From contig NZ_CADIKH010000001.1 of the NCBI RefSeq assembly GCF_902859855.1, forward strand, positions 62,001-126,000: a DNA stretch of 64,000 nt, written 5' to 3'. Origin of the DNA: Paraburkholderia humisilvae. Its GTDB lineage: Bacteria > Pseudomonadota > Gammaproteobacteria > Burkholderiales > Burkholderiaceae. Positions 1 to 9,562 of the stretch are shown here, in pieces. The position numbers and the translations under genes are program-made. The notes below the pieces were generated by a model. That model was not told the origin of the DNA. It saw only the letters and a program-made list of their open reading frames with translations, and ran no database searches. Numbering within the stretch: the stretch's first letter is position 1; each line of letters opens with the position of its first letter.

Positions 1-31
1 TACTCACCGTCGCGCTGTGCGACAGCGTCTG

Positions 32-991
32 TCACTTCCCTGGCGCGTGCCCGCACGCCCCTTCGCGGCTTGCCACATACTCGCGCGGCGTCATGTCATA
101 GCGTTTCCTGAATTCTCGACTAAAGTGGGAGGGACTCGTAAAGCCGCACCGGTACGCAATCTCTTGAATTGTGACTTGCGGTGCACTGGCGAGCCGCCCC
201 GCCGCATGCTCAAGGCGCATTGACCACACATAGCGCATCGCCGAAATGCCGTTGGCTCGCAGTGCACGCGAGACGGTTCGGGTCGACACGTTCAATACTG
301 CGGCGATGCTTGCGACGTTCAGGTCGGGGTCGCCGATGCGGCGCGCGATCAGCTGTTTCGCGCGTAGCGCGATAGCGGCGCTCGGGCTGCTCCACGCGGA
401 TCCATTGCGATCGTTAGCCAGCACTTCCATGAGATCCAAGCCTTGGCCGACAAGCCGAGCGAGCAGCGCTTCGCTTACCTTGCCGGCTTGCGAAGTCAAA
501 TAAACCATGAACTCGCGTACTGCGCGGACATCCGGCGATTCGAGATCCGGACGGTGGACCACTCGAAAGCGTTCGCGCAATCCGCGCTCACGCAAGGCCG
601 ATTTCGGCATGCGCACGATCGACATATGCGTCGCTTCCCGAACTGACGCTTCGTACTTGGCCAGCGGGTCGAGCACAACCATGTCGCCGGGCCGGAATGT
701 CATCGTTTGCCCGTGCTGCACGATCGACAGCGCACCTCCCTTCACGATTTGCAAGTACAGATATTCGGCGTTCTGGACGGTGGGATGATGCATCATCGGC
801 GAAACCGACTGCCAGGCGATATCGGCGTCTACGATGTCCGTCCCGTCAGCGCGTGCACTATTGATCGTCGACATATCAGAGCCGCCCGAATCGAACCGAA
901 ACTGCAAGCCGTGCGTCCTCATCGCTTCGATCCATTCGTCACGGCACATTGGCGTGCCGTCCAACACGTTCTCGCACAACGTTACTGCCAT
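32..991 (-). CDS. AraC-family transcriptional regulator
   Basis: A 319-residue DNA-binding regulator. The N-terminal two thirds look like the AraC_binding_2 type of sensor domain, with a cupin-like stretch (HGQTMTFRPGDMVVLDP). The C-terminal ~100 residues form the double helix-turn-helix: ASIAAVLNVSTRTVSRAL, then IQEIAYRCGFTSPSHFSREF and the closing DMTPREYV signature. The ATG at 991 is preferred over an in-frame start at 1099 because a GAGGGAA ribosome site lies just upstream. It is clearly related to the regulators at 17754-18746 and 48130-49059; the block RAKQLIARRIGDPDL is identical in the first of these. The effector and target genes are unknown. Confidence 0.9.
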   Translation of the reverse strand: MAVTLCENVLDGTPMCRDEWIEAMRTHGLQFRFDSGGSDMSTINSARADGTDIVDADIAWQSVSPMMHHPTVQNAEYLYLQIVKGGALSIVQHGQTMTFRPGDMVVLDPLAKYEASVREATHMSIVRMPKSALRERGLRERFRVVHRPDLESPDVRAVREFMVYLTSQAGKVSEALLARLVGQGLDLMEVLANDRNGSAWSSPSAAIALRAKQLIARRIGDPDLNVASIAAVLNVSTRTVSRALRANGISAMRYVWSMRLEHAAGRLASAPQVTIQEIAYRCGFTSPSHFSREFRKRYDMTPREYVASREGACGHAPGK

Positions 992-1679
992 ACATTCCCT
1001 CGTCCGAAACAAATGTTTAGTGTGTCTCCCGCAATGTTTTCGACCTCTATCGAGCCAGTGGCAATCATTCGCTAACGGCGCGCTGTAATTAACGCCCATT
1101 TCATCTGCTTAAAAAGGACTTCCATAACATTTTAAAAGCGCTTTCTTTAAGTTTGAAGCGGGCTTGCTTAATGTGGAAAGCAATTCCGCCGATAGGCTAA
1201 CTACTTCCCGTATTAAAACGCAATCCAATTAAGAGTGAGAATTTGCTTTCAGTCAGAGTACAACGACGCCCAGGACATTGTCCGATTTGGACGATAGGAA
1301 TGACCGTCGGGTGACACATGACCGGTGGCACTCAGGATAAATTCGTCACGTCAACAGGCAATGCATCTGACTGATGGAGCAATTCACCCGCGAAATGAGG
1401 GGCATCAACGGGCGGCGAGTTAATTGGCGGCGGGCGTGCGCAGACTTATCGATCAGCGCGACATTAGAAGCCTTTCGGCTGAACAATCGATACGTATTCG
1501 GGCTTTTCCGTTGTGGAAAGCGGTATAGCCAAATTAGCCACGCTCACGCGGACATATGGGCCCCATCGCAGCGCTTATCGATAATTCAATTTTGATGCTG
1601 GACGCGTTGAATGTGGGGGTAAAACGATCGATTGAGGAAGAGCTATCTGCTAAATTTAACTTATATAGGAATTCGACGA
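992..1679. other. Intergenic region, no convincing gene
   Basis: This 688-base, relatively AT-rich stretch separates the AraC gene from the small secreted protein gene. It contains a short AAAGCGCTTT palindrome near 1136-1145 that could belong to the AraC promoter. A 73-codon open frame at 1374-1595 has no ribosome site and an unconvincing composition. Confidence 0.5.
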
Positions 1680-1934
1680 ATGAATAAAGCGTTTTTTAAT
1701 ACTTCGCTAATTACACTTCTAACGATGCTTTGTAATATTCCGGCTTACGCTTACAGTTGCAAAGGTGTTTCCTGTTCGACAGAAAAAGACGATGGCGACG
1801 CGGCCGCGATGGCTAGCGAGGTGAGCATCACAAAGTCTAGCCAGCGTGGTCACGCAACGTCAAAAATTCGTCACCCAGGCAAAGCAGAAAAGGCGCGCGG
1901 TTCCTCTTCAACTAACGTCTGGGACTACAACTGA
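1680..1934 (+). CDS. Small secreted protein, unknown function
   Basis: An 84-residue product with a typical Sec signal peptide: MNK, then a hydrophobic run ending in IPAYA, with predicted cleavage near residue 24. The mature part is short, polar and basic, with two cysteines (CKGVSC) right after the cleavage site. The ATG at 1680 has an AGGA ribosome site about 9 bases upstream, and an upstream in-frame start at 1632 would bury the signal peptide. No family was recognised. The export signal and ribosome site support it as real. Confidence 0.6.
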   Translation: MNKAFFNTSLITLLTMLCNIPAYAYSCKGVSCSTEKDDGDAAAMASEVSITKSSQRGHATSKIRHPGKAEKARGSSSTNVWDYN

Positions 1935-2273
1935 ATAGGTTGTTCTTGCTAGGTTGTTCTTGCTGCGACGCGAGTCGTTCGCGATAGCAAGCGCAAAACG
2001 ACGCCCGAAAACCAGGTGTTTTTGGGTTTTCACGCAGGCCGGCCGGCTGCTGTCTGTAGATCAGACTTCAGCCTGTTCGGCCATCCTTAACGCATCATCG
2101 ACCTCGACGCCGAGACATCGAGCTGAACTTTTATGCGTCGTATGCGCGAGCATCAGTTGAACGGCCCGGCGTCTTTGCGAAGGATACGACTTTCAGTTAA
2201 GGATTTCGATCAAGTTGTATTGACCCAGCTCGACTAGCTTGATAAAGGCCGTTGGAGCGTTGTTTTTACCAAT
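1935..2273. repeat. Intergenic region with a short tandem repeat
   Basis: No gene was found here. Just after the stop codon of the preceding gene, TAGGTTGTTCTTGC occurs twice in tandem (about 1935-1962). This could be a local duplication and has no evident function. Confidence 0.4.
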
Positions 2274-2819
2274 TTGAAGAGATCACTCATAGACATGCTA
2301 TTTGAAAGCGCGAAGCTCTATATCTATGCCTATGATCGACCAATTAGCCGCCTCGCGCTCGATGTCTTGGACATAGAGCGATTCGAAGGTCCCGGTATGC
2401 TTACGCCGCAACTGCGCCTGACGGTCGCTGCGCCGCCGCTCGTGCCGGCATCGGCGGACATTCTGCGTGCGGCGGTGGAGCTATGTGGGTCTCGCCTTTT
2501 CGAACAACCGTATCGCCTACTGCTCGATTCCATGGGTCTGGTGGGTCCGCGCGCCGCCGCCGAAGTGTTTGTGCTGCTTATCGGAGAGTCCGGCTTGACG
2601 GAAGAAGTTGAGACCATTGGCGGTGCTTTCATCGCGGTATTCGACCGGTATCAAGGGACGTTTCTTCGCGACGCACGAGAATGGCTGGCGTTGCACTCCA
2701 CCAGCTGGCGTTCGACGAGAGACGTCGATTCCGGCGCAAACAGGCCGAGATCTGACGGCAGTGAAAAGACGACCCGATGTGCGCCGCATCGTGCAGCGCA
2801 CGAGCCGAGACCCAAGTGA
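2274..2819 (+). CDS. Hypothetical protein
   Basis: An open frame of 181 codons with a possible TTG start at 2274 and an ATG at 2295 a few codons later. Residues 1-140 look like a folded, mostly helical protein (RLALDVLDIERFEGPGMLTPQLRLTV and GPRAAAEVFVLLIGESGLTEEVETIGGAFIAVFDRY). The last ~40 residues are arginine-, serine- and proline-rich and low in complexity. The true end may therefore have been lost and the frame run on into non-coding DNA. No family was recognised. Neither neighbour suggests a role. Confidence 0.45.
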   Translation: MKRSLIDMLFESAKLYIYAYDRPISRLALDVLDIERFEGPGMLTPQLRLTVAAPPLVPASADILRAAVELCGSRLFEQPYRLLLDSMGLVGPRAAAEVFVLLIGESGLTEEVETIGGAFIAVFDRYQGTFLRDAREWLALHSTSWRSTRDVDSGANRPRSDGSEKTTRCAPHRAAHEPRPK

Positions 2820-2981
2820 TGCTGGTGCCAACGATCTATGCGCCAATGTCGAACGTCGCCTACTGGGCGCACTCCGCCGGCCGCGTCCGACCCACTTCGA
2901 CTCTTGTCAGCCATTTGCCGGGCTAGGGTGGACACCCGCAAGCGAAGGCAAGGCGGACTCGACCACCGGTAGTGCGGGGCC

Positions 2982-3935
2982 TTATCCAGCCGGACGGGCA
3001 GAGGCGGCTGGTACGCCCGATAGATTGTTTCGGACCCACTCTTCGAGCGAACAAACCCTGATACCTCGCTTCGCGTTAAATGTCTCGCTCACGTCCCACG
3101 CGACGCCGCGCCCTTGTGCGAACACGACACGATATTTTCGCAACCCGTTTTGCGGCTCCTCGGCCAACTGCCGCTTCAATTCAGGCACAGTCCATTCGTT
3201 GCGATGGACCTTGACGCCGAGTACCCTGTCGACCGTGTCAGCGACTTCGCGGTACGTGACTGTGTCGCCGGCGATATGCACGACGCGGTTCGAAATTTTT
3301 GGCTCGGCGAACAGCACCTCCACCGTCAACGTCGCGATGTCCTCGGCCGTCGTCACGGTCACGGCATTGCTCCAGCTTCCTAACGCGTTCACGGTATTGG
3401 TTGCGAGATCAACGACACCGAACGACTTCTCGAACAGGAAGCTCGTGAACATGCCTGTCGAAATGATGACCCATTCGGTGCGCGACTGCGAACGAAGAAG
3501 GTCGCGCACATCCAGCTGTTCGTCGAACAGGTCCTGCGCGCTGCCCTTGCCGATGACGTCGTAATCGACGCCGAACTGCCACGGAAAGTACCGCTTGACT
3601 CGAGCATCCAGTGCGGCGTGCGCAATCTTGCGCTGCACGCCCGGGCCGCCCACAAATCCTGTACACGAGATGACGGTATCGAACCGACCCAAGATGGCCG
3701 CGAGTTCAGCCCTCGTTTGCGTAGCGAGATCTCCCTCGACGAGGTCGAGACCCAGGTCGCGCAGCTCGGCCACGTCTTTCTGCCTGGCCGGATTGTCGGA
3801 CGCTATCGTCGATGGACGAAGCAGTACAGCGATTGATGCGTTGTCCGCGTGCCTGGCTCGCCGAGAGAGGCTGCGCAGCACAGCCATGCCGAGTTCGCCG
3901 GCGCCCAGAACAAGAATTGAGTTGTCATTCAACAT
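2982..3935 (-). CDS. NmrA-like / isoflavone-reductase-like NAD(P)-binding oxidoreductase
   Basis: A 317-residue cytoplasmic protein with a Rossmann start (ILVLGAGELGMAVLRSL, pattern GxxGxxG) and the layout of the NmrA/PCBER atypical short-chain reductases. Family members reduce small molecules or sense NAD(P). Conserved-looking stretches include FDTVISCTGFVGGPGVQ, KRYFPWQFGVDYDVIG and VVHIAGDTVTYREVADTVDRVLG. The start at 3935 begins directly with the Rossmann strand; a 91-residue upstream extension is low complexity. It is divergently transcribed from the LysR gene at 4201, a common arrangement for a regulator and its target. The substrate is unknown. Confidence 0.85.
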   Translation of the reverse strand: MLNDNSILVLGAGELGMAVLRSLSRRARHADNASIAVLLRPSTIASDNPARQKDVAELRDLGLDLVEGDLATQTRAELAAILGRFDTVISCTGFVGGPGVQRKIAHAALDARVKRYFPWQFGVDYDVIGKGSAQDLFDEQLDVRDLLRSQSRTEWVIISTGMFTSFLFEKSFGVVDLATNTVNALGSWSNAVTVTTAEDIATLTVEVLFAEPKISNRVVHIAGDTVTYREVADTVDRVLGVKVHRNEWTVPELKRQLAEEPQNGLRKYRVVFAQGRGVAWDVSETFNAKRGIRVCSLEEWVRNNLSGVPAASARPAG

Positions 3936-4200
3936 AGGCGTTACCCACTGGGGAAAAAAGCGTTGCGTGAAAGGCCTCCGGACGCGTAACCTCGCCCGGA
4001 AGAGCGGCCCTTGAACGATTCGCAGTGTAGTGGCGCTCTTGCTGCCCATTGTTCGCGGCACGTGAATACACAACGCGACGGCAAGAACGGGCGCGACTGG
4101 TCCGCCCGGCCCGGCCGTACGCATCGGACGGCGTTGGATGGGTAACATTGAGGCCGTTATTGGCCAGATCAGGCAGGCTGATTCGGCGCGCAGACCGCTC
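3936..4200. promoter_or_regulatory. Divergent promoter region, NmrA-like gene / LysR gene
   Basis: These 265 bases separate two divergent genes. LysR regulators usually bind such shared regions at a T-N11-A motif. No single operator could be assigned with confidence. Confidence 0.4.
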
Positions 4201-5100
4201 ATGGACAAACTTCAAGCGATGGCAACCTTCGTTCGGGTCGTCGAGGCACGAAGCTTCAGCAAGGCCGCGGAGACCTTGTCGATGCCTCGTTCGTCGGTTA
4301 CGACGATCGTGAAGAATCTGGAAGCGCATCTCGGCACACCACTGCTGCGGAGAAGCACGAGAAGTTTGAGCCTTACCGAGGCGGGCGCGCGGTACTTCGC
4401 TTCGTGTCAAATCATCCTCGCGGAGGTTGCCAGCGCAGAGAGCCAGCTGTCGGCCACTACGACGGCACCGCGCGGACGGGTTCGAGTGGATATGCCCGGC
4501 GTCATCGGCCGATCGGTCATATTGCCCCGGCTGCACGAATTCGAGACCCGCTACCCGGACATCGAACTGGTGCTCGGCCTGAGCGACCGGCCGTCGGATC
4601 TTATTTACGAAGGCATCGATTGCGCGATTCGCACTGGCGCGCTCGCGGACTCGACGCTGGTTGCGCGCCGGCTGGGTCAGCTCACCTGGTTGACCTGCGC
4701 ATCCCCTCGATATCTGAAGCGCTACGGCGAGCCGGATTCCGTCGCCGCGCTCGGTGCTCATCATGTCATCAACTACGTATCGAATGCGACGGGTCGGCCT
4801 CTCGAATGGCGCTTCAGCGTGGACGGCGAAGACGTGACGGTGACGATGCGCAGCCGCTTTTCCGTCAACGAAACGGAGGCTTACGTCCAATGTGGCCTGG
4901 AAGGCCTCGGCCTGATCCAGCTATCGGAGTTTGCCGTGTCTCCGTTTCTCCGAAGCGGGCGACTGAAGGAGGTGCTCGCGCAGGCGAGATGCGCTCCGGT
5001 GCCGGTTTCTATTGTCTATCCCCAAGGCCGCGTTACGGTGGCGATCAGAACGTTCGTCGACTGGATTGTCGAGATCGCAAAGACCGATTTGGCGCGGTGA
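4201..5100 (+). CDS. LysR-family transcriptional regulator
   Basis: A 299-residue regulator. The N-terminal winged helix-turn-helix spans about residues 1-60 (MATFVRVVEARSFSKAAETL, then SSVTTIVKNLEAHLGTPLL and the LTEAG wing). It is followed by a periplasmic-binding-like effector domain (GRVRVDMPGVIGRSVILPRL to the C terminus). The ATG at 4201 places the HTH in the normal position; an in-frame ATG at 4138 would add 21 atypical residues. It resembles the subgroup that controls divergent NAD(P)-dependent reductases. It probably regulates the NmrA-like gene, as inferred from the divergent arrangement. Confidence 0.92.
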   Translation: MDKLQAMATFVRVVEARSFSKAAETLSMPRSSVTTIVKNLEAHLGTPLLRRSTRSLSLTEAGARYFASCQIILAEVASAESQLSATTTAPRGRVRVDMPGVIGRSVILPRLHEFETRYPDIELVLGLSDRPSDLIYEGIDCAIRTGALADSTLVARRLGQLTWLTCASPRYLKRYGEPDSVAALGAHHVINYVSNATGRPLEWRFSVDGEDVTVTMRSRFSVNETEAYVQCGLEGLGLIQLSEFAVSPFLRSGRLKEVLAQARCAPVPVSIVYPQGRVTVAIRTFVDWIVEIAKTDLAR

Positions 5101-5346
5101 GCTGCCGTTGGCAGACCGATGCAAAAGGTCTGCTCCGGGCCGGAAGTTTACTGTTTGCCTGTATAAGTGGGGGAGTGTCGGTGCCGCGAACTTCGTTCGT
5201 CGACCCTTCTCTGCCATTCGCAAGCTTACGCATCAAATGACCGATTTCTGGACATCCGCGGACTCCTGGCTGATGGATCGCACTATCCTGATTGCGAGCA
5301 AAACGTGAAGACGTCCGTGAATGCAACGTCTCACTATCGACCCCGC

Positions 5347-7140
5347 TCAACCCGGCACCTGATAATAGAAAGCAAGTGCAAGCTGGAATCTGGTCCGGCG
5401 GTCCGCACGGGATGTCGCTTCCCTGTTCTCTTGCTCCAAACCGCTCTCGTTCATATTCGTCATCCGCATCATGACGCCGTCAAAGTGAAGAAGCTGCGAC
5501 GGAGACAGGCGCTTGAACATGTTGAATAGCAACTCCTGCAGATGCGCATGGCGAAGGCGAAAGTTTTCCGCGTATTGCTGGACACCTGATGCGTCGAGTC
5601 GGGTCCCTTCATTGCCATACAGCAGTTGTCCGTACATTGCCTTCATCAGTTCTAGCGCCTCAGGGCTCACCAGTTCCATGCGCCGCTCCCCCAAGTTACG
5701 CGCCGGAATAACGGGCTTTTGCTTGCCGGCCAGAAACTCATCCGGCAACTTGATTTTCGCGACATGGCAGGCCGTTACCGCCAGCGCAAAGAGAAAGCGG
5801 TCGTAGTCGCTGCGGTACTGGTCGGGTGACAGGTGGCCACGGCTGTGGATGTATTGGTCCTGTATGTTTTCGGCCTGTGCAAGCACGACTTCCAGATCCT
5901 GTCCTTTCAGAGGCAATGGCAGCACGGGATCTCCAGCCAGTACACCACCAGGTCCGAACCACTTAAGCAAAATCGCACGAATACCCGGCAGGTCATAGGC
6001 ATAGTCGCCCGGTTCGGGAGCCATTTCAATGCCGTTGCGATTAAGAGCTTCGAGCAACGTGCAGTTGGCTTGGGCACCAATGTCCGCGAGAGCCCGGAGC
6101 CGTGAGCGTTCGAGCAGTTCCCGATTTGCCGTTAGACTGCAAAGAACCCACAGGACGAGGTGGCCGCGCTGACCGATATCACCGGGTTCTGTGTGCAGTT
6201 CGCCAGCCACTTCGACGCCCATGTCCCATTGGGTCCATCCGACCAGATCGGTAATGTTCCACATCGCCATGTGCGCTTGAACCCGGGAAGCAGCCGTTTC
6301 TGCCAGTCCACGGACGAGCGACGGGGGCGTTGGCTGGTCGGGACGCAGTCCGGCAGGGCGCCGCGTCAGTTCCGCAATCCCATACTCCCAATCGAACATC
6401 AGCTCGACGGCGTAGAGCAAATGGGAGAGCCTCATGTCGGTCAGGTACGGATAGCACACCGCTTGTTGCGTCGTTCCGCGAGCTGGTCGTTCTTGGTCCC
6501 AGTCCAACAACGGCGCATAGCGTGCTCGCGCTGCCTCTGGCAGCCTTTCTGTAAGCGCCCGATGAAGGGCACGGCGATTCGTCAAGGACTGCAGCGCTTT
6601 CTTATTTTGGGTTTCTCGGTGGGACAGATACTTCAACGACGCGTACGGGTTATCGTCGACAAAATGTGGGCAACCCTGGGCATCCGTGGGGACCCAGTAT
6701 TGCAGCGGCAACAGTGCCATCGTGTTTGACCGCCATTCACGCGTGTGCTCACCATGTTCAGCGATGTCGAGTACGAACGCGTTACGGATGTCGACGGAAT
6801 CCTCCGGGTACTCGGCGATCAGTCCGTCGGCTTGCCAAGCTTCCATGGTGAGGATGTCGGCAAGCGTTTGGACAAAATCATTGCGCTGGCTGTCGGCCAG
6901 CTCGTCGAGCGACTCGATTCTTTCGGCAGACTGGCGCGGCGACCGGATTACGCGGCTCGCGCCGCCCATGCCAGGCGTTTTGGATTTGGGGCTGAAGGGC
7001 ACGTTCAATCTTTCGGGCAAGGACTCGACGGACCGAAAGGCGCGCGTCAAATACGCTTCCGGGCGGGGAACGCATCGAGCAATGTTTGGATCACAAATAG
7101 TGGAGGGAGCAACCAAGGGTTGCGCCCTCCTGGACAACAT
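5347..7140 (-). CDS. Large protein of unknown function (second gene of a two-gene operon)
   Basis: A 597-residue product matching no family I recognise. The N terminus (about 1-75) is serine/proline/arginine-rich and looks disordered. The rest is predicted mainly helical, with many W, H and Y residues (MALLPLQYWVPTDAQGCPHF, LMFDWEYGIAEL, GWTQWDMGVEVAGELHTEPGD). There is no signal peptide or membrane segment. The start is ambiguous: GTG at 7146 directly abuts the TGA of the upstream gene, and ATG at 7140 is two codons later. The abutting frames imply co-translation with the 108-residue partner at 7147-7473. A disordered N terminus plus a small partner encoded upstream resembles effector/chaperone pairs, but no secretion signal or hrp/PIP-type box was found. 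Confidence 0.7.
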   Translation of the reverse strand: MLSRRAQPLVAPSTICDPNIARCVPRPEAYLTRAFRSVESLPERLNVPFSPKSKTPGMGGASRVIRSPRQSAERIESLDELADSQRNDFVQTLADILTMEAWQADGLIAEYPEDSVDIRNAFVLDIAEHGEHTREWRSNTMALLPLQYWVPTDAQGCPHFVDDNPYASLKYLSHRETQNKKALQSLTNRRALHRALTERLPEAARARYAPLLDWDQERPARGTTQQAVCYPYLTDMRLSHLLYAVELMFDWEYGIAELTRRPAGLRPDQPTPPSLVRGLAETAASRVQAHMAMWNITDLVGWTQWDMGVEVAGELHTEPGDIGQRGHLVLWVLCSLTANRELLERSRLRALADIGAQANCTLLEALNRNGIEMAPEPGDYAYDLPGIRAILLKWFGPGGVLAGDPVLPLPLKGQDLEVVLAQAENIQDQYIHSRGHLSPDQYRSDYDRFLFALAVTACHVAKIKLPDEFLAGKQKPVIPARNLGERRMELVSPEALELMKAMYGQLLYGNEGTRLDASGVQQYAENFRLRHAHLQELLFNMFKRLSPSQLLHFDGVMMRMTNMNESGLEQENREATSRADRRTRFQLALAFYYQVPG

Positions 7141-7146
7141 CGCCAC

Positions 7147-7473
7147 TCACGTGACGGAACTGAGCGCCGCTGGCACACCGGGAGCATGGCGCTTGCGCGC
7201 CGCGGCGCGTTCGGCTTCGAGCTGACGGCGTGCCGCCCGATGCAGGCGTTCACCATCTACGATCTGCCGCACACTTTGCACCTGCGCTGTCGCCATGGCC
7301 AGCGCCTCCCATTCATTGGCCGCGCGGCCGTGTACCAGCAACTGGTGCGCGAGCGCGCGGGCGTGATCGATGGGACCATTTTCGTTCAGAGAGCAGACAG
7401 CATGATAATGCTCGGACGTCGGGATCCAGGGATTTGCGTACGGGCTGCCGAACTCCTGGTTACTTTTGGGCAT
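7147..7473 (-). CDS. Small protein of unknown function (first gene of a two-gene operon)
   Basis: A 108-residue protein. The ATG at 7473 is preceded by a GGGAG ribosome site with 7-base spacing. The N-terminal part is rich in N, P and aromatic residues (SPYANPWIPTSEHYHAVC). The C-terminal half is a long predicted amphipathic helix rich in A, R, E and Q (ALAMATAQVQSVRQIVDGERLHR and onward). Its stop codon abuts the possible GTG start of the 597-residue gene, indicating an operon and possibly a physical partnership. The helical C terminus would suit a small chaperone or adaptor role, but this is inference. Confidence 0.65.
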   Translation of the reverse strand: MPKSNQEFGSPYANPWIPTSEHYHAVCSLNENGPIDHARALAHQLLVHGRAANEWEALAMATAQVQSVRQIVDGERLHRAARRQLEAERAAARKRHAPGVPAALSSVT

Positions 7474-8158
7474 GAGGGGTCTCCCATGAATGTTCCGCCG
7501 GGCGAAATGCCTCGGCGGCAAAAGTATCCGTCCTTGGCGATCAAATATCTAAAACGAGTTGGGCAAGTTATCACATGAGTCGGCGAGTAATGGCTGCTGG
7601 GGCGGATGAAGCCCGACTCACCCGTGCCGAGCGGGCGTCGCTAGCCCGCGGCAGGCGCCGGTGGGTTTATGACGTCCGCGATCGAGCAAAGCCTATGCGT
7701 GATGATCGGCAGCAATGGCCGACGAAGCAGCATGCACGAGCGCATATTGACCGAAGGCTTTCGGGGTGAAACTCACGTCTGATCGTTCGAGCGACGTTGC
7801 ACGTGAACGACGCTTTATGGCCGTTCAGTGTCTCATGTTCGTCGGACGTCGACGTGTCGCGTGACGAGCCAAACGAAAGGCCTGTCTAACGCAACCTCAA
7901 CGCTCGCGAGTAGTCCCAGGTCCTTTCTAGCGCTTATTGTGCGTCCGCATCACGTCAAGTCTCAGGTCACGAGGTGTTTTTGCATAAACACACTCAGCGG
8001 GTCATTCGTGTAATCGCCAAATGGTTCTCGTCTCTCATAACCGGCTGAGCATACTGGAAACTGGACCATACCAACATGAGGCGCTGGCTTTATATCGCCT
8101 GGACGCCTCCCGTTCAGACGCGCGACTCTGAGTTTCACCCGACGGCGCGGATCACGTC
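7474..8158. repeat. Intergenic region with a distant inverted repeat
   Basis: No gene could be supported in these 685 bases. The 12-base sequence GGGTGAAACTCA at 7764-7775 recurs in inverted orientation at 8129-8140, bounding about 380 bases. This might be the remains of a small mobile element, but the arms are short and no target duplication was identified. Confidence 0.35.
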
Positions 8159-9181
8159 CTAACGCCAGCCAAGCGCAGGGGCGACGTGGGTCAAGACTGA
8201 TCCGATAACGTGAGCGCAGTACTCCACGCCCAATTGATTCGGCACGGTCAAAAGTAAAGTATCGGCCTCAGCGATGGCCTCGTCCTTGGCAAGTTGCGAG
8301 ACGAGGACATCAGGCTCTGCCGCGTAGCTGCGCCCGAAAATCGCCCGGATATTTTCATCGAGCATACCGATCGTATCCTCGCTGTGCGCGTCGCGCCCAA
8401 AGTACATCCGATCGCGATCGGTCATCAACGCAAAAATACTGCGGCTGACCGACACGCGCGGCTCCCGGTTATGGCCGGCTTCTTTCCACGCCTGCCGGTA
8501 AGCGCGAATCTGCTCTGCCTGCTGAATGTGAAGCGGGCGGCCCGATTCATCGTTCTTCAGTGTCGAGCACTGCAGGTTCATACCCATCCTGGCCGCCCAG
8601 ACCGCCGTGGCGTCGGAGCCCGAGCCCCACCAGATCCGCTCGCGAAGGCCCTCGGAATGAGGCTCAACGCGCAGCAAGCCCGGCGGATTCGCAAACATCG
8701 GCTGCGGATTCGGTTGGGCAAAACCCTCGCCGCGCAGCACGTCGTAAAGCACCTCGGTGTGACGCCGCGCCAGATCGGCATGCGTCTCGCCTTCCTCAGG
8801 CGCGTAACCGAAGTAACGCCAGCCGTCGATCACCTGCTCGCCGGAGCCCCGGCTGATGCCGAGCTGCAGCCGCCCGCCCGCGATCAGGTCGGCAGCGCCG
8901 GCATCCTCCGCCATGTAGAGCGGGTTTTCGTAGCGCATGTCGATCACGGCAGTGCCGATTTCGATCCTGCGGGTTCTAGCGCCGACAGCCGCAAGCAGCG
9001 GAAAAGGCGACGCGAGCTGCCGGGCGAAATGATGGACGCGAAAATACGCACCGTCCGCGCCGAGTTCCTCGGCAGCAACCGCCAGATCGATGGATTGCAG
9101 CAGGACATCGGATGCCGACCGTGCCTGCGAATGCGGCGAATTGGCCCAGTGGCCGAACGAGAGAAATCCGATCTTTTTCAT
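8159..9181 (-). CDS. LLM-class flavin-dependent oxidoreductase (luciferase-like monooxygenase)
   Basis: A 340-residue protein of the bacterial luciferase-like superfamily, which uses reduced FMN and oxygen to oxidise small molecules. The start is typical (KKIGFLSFGHW), followed by AAEELGADGAYFRVHHF and then IEIGTAVIDMRYENPLYMAEDAGAADLI. The diagnostic GRLQLGISRGSGEQVIDGW comes next. The ATG at 9181 begins at the first strand of the barrel; a 47-residue upstream extension is low complexity. The ribosome site is weak. No regulator or flavin reductase gene is adjacent, so the substrate cannot be inferred. Confidence 0.9.
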   Translation of the reverse strand: MKKIGFLSFGHWANSPHSQARSASDVLLQSIDLAVAAEELGADGAYFRVHHFARQLASPFPLLAAVGARTRRIEIGTAVIDMRYENPLYMAEDAGAADLIAGGRLQLGISRGSGEQVIDGWRYFGYAPEEGETHADLARRHTEVLYDVLRGEGFAQPNPQPMFANPPGLLRVEPHSEGLRERIWWGSGSDATAVWAARMGMNLQCSTLKNDESGRPLHIQQAEQIRAYRQAWKEAGHNREPRVSVSRSIFALMTDRDRMYFGRDAHSEDTIGMLDENIRAIFGRSYAAEPDVLVSQLAKDEAIAEADTLLLTVPNQLGVEYCAHVIGSVLTHVAPALGWR

Positions 9182-9562
9182 TTCAGATGTCGCGTCAACA
9201 CGTTCAATGCAAGGCAGCGGTGTGCCGGGTGGCAAAGCATATCGCGAAAACGCCCTGTCTCGCTTATGCGGGTGCCTGCTTGCCCTCTGCAAGCGGCGGC
9301 GCGAGATAAATCGACTCACCACAGCGCCGTTGTTTCACAGTGGCGCTGCTGTTTTCGTTTCGTCGAAGCGAGCCTCCGTCCGGTGAGCTTGCCTTTATTC
9401 CAATGCAGACCGCTTCCGGTGACGCAAATCTGGCAAAGATCTTCGATCTGGTGCCGTAGAAGATATGCCCCGTGGAATCGACATTCCTGGTCGTTCCGTT
9501 AGCTAAAGCCTGAACACTATGCATGAAACTCAGGAACCCGGTAGCAGTGTCAGGATTCTGAG
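9182..9562. other. Intergenic region, no convincing gene
   Basis: The 381 bases between the flavin monooxygenase gene and the interrupted gene hold only a weak minus-strand frame (about 9264-9566) that starts with TTG and becomes low complexity. I see no clear terminator or repeat. Confidence 0.35.

Noticed and set aside
1374..1595. 73-codon open frame before the small secreted protein
   Set aside because: No ribosome site, no recognisable composition and no neighbour support.
2608..3564. 318-codon plus-strand open frame overlapping the NmrA-like gene
   Set aside because: It has low-complexity serine/threonine/arginine composition and no motif, and the opposite strand has a clear Rossmann-fold protein.
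5347..7473. Type III effector and chaperone pair
   Set aside because: No hrp/PIP-type promoter box was seen upstream and no secretion genes are present, so the function is left open.
7764..8140. A 380-base mobile element bounded by GGGTGAAACTCA inverted repeats
   Set aside because: The arms are only 12 bases, with no target duplication or transposase remnant; retained only as a note in the intergenic entry.
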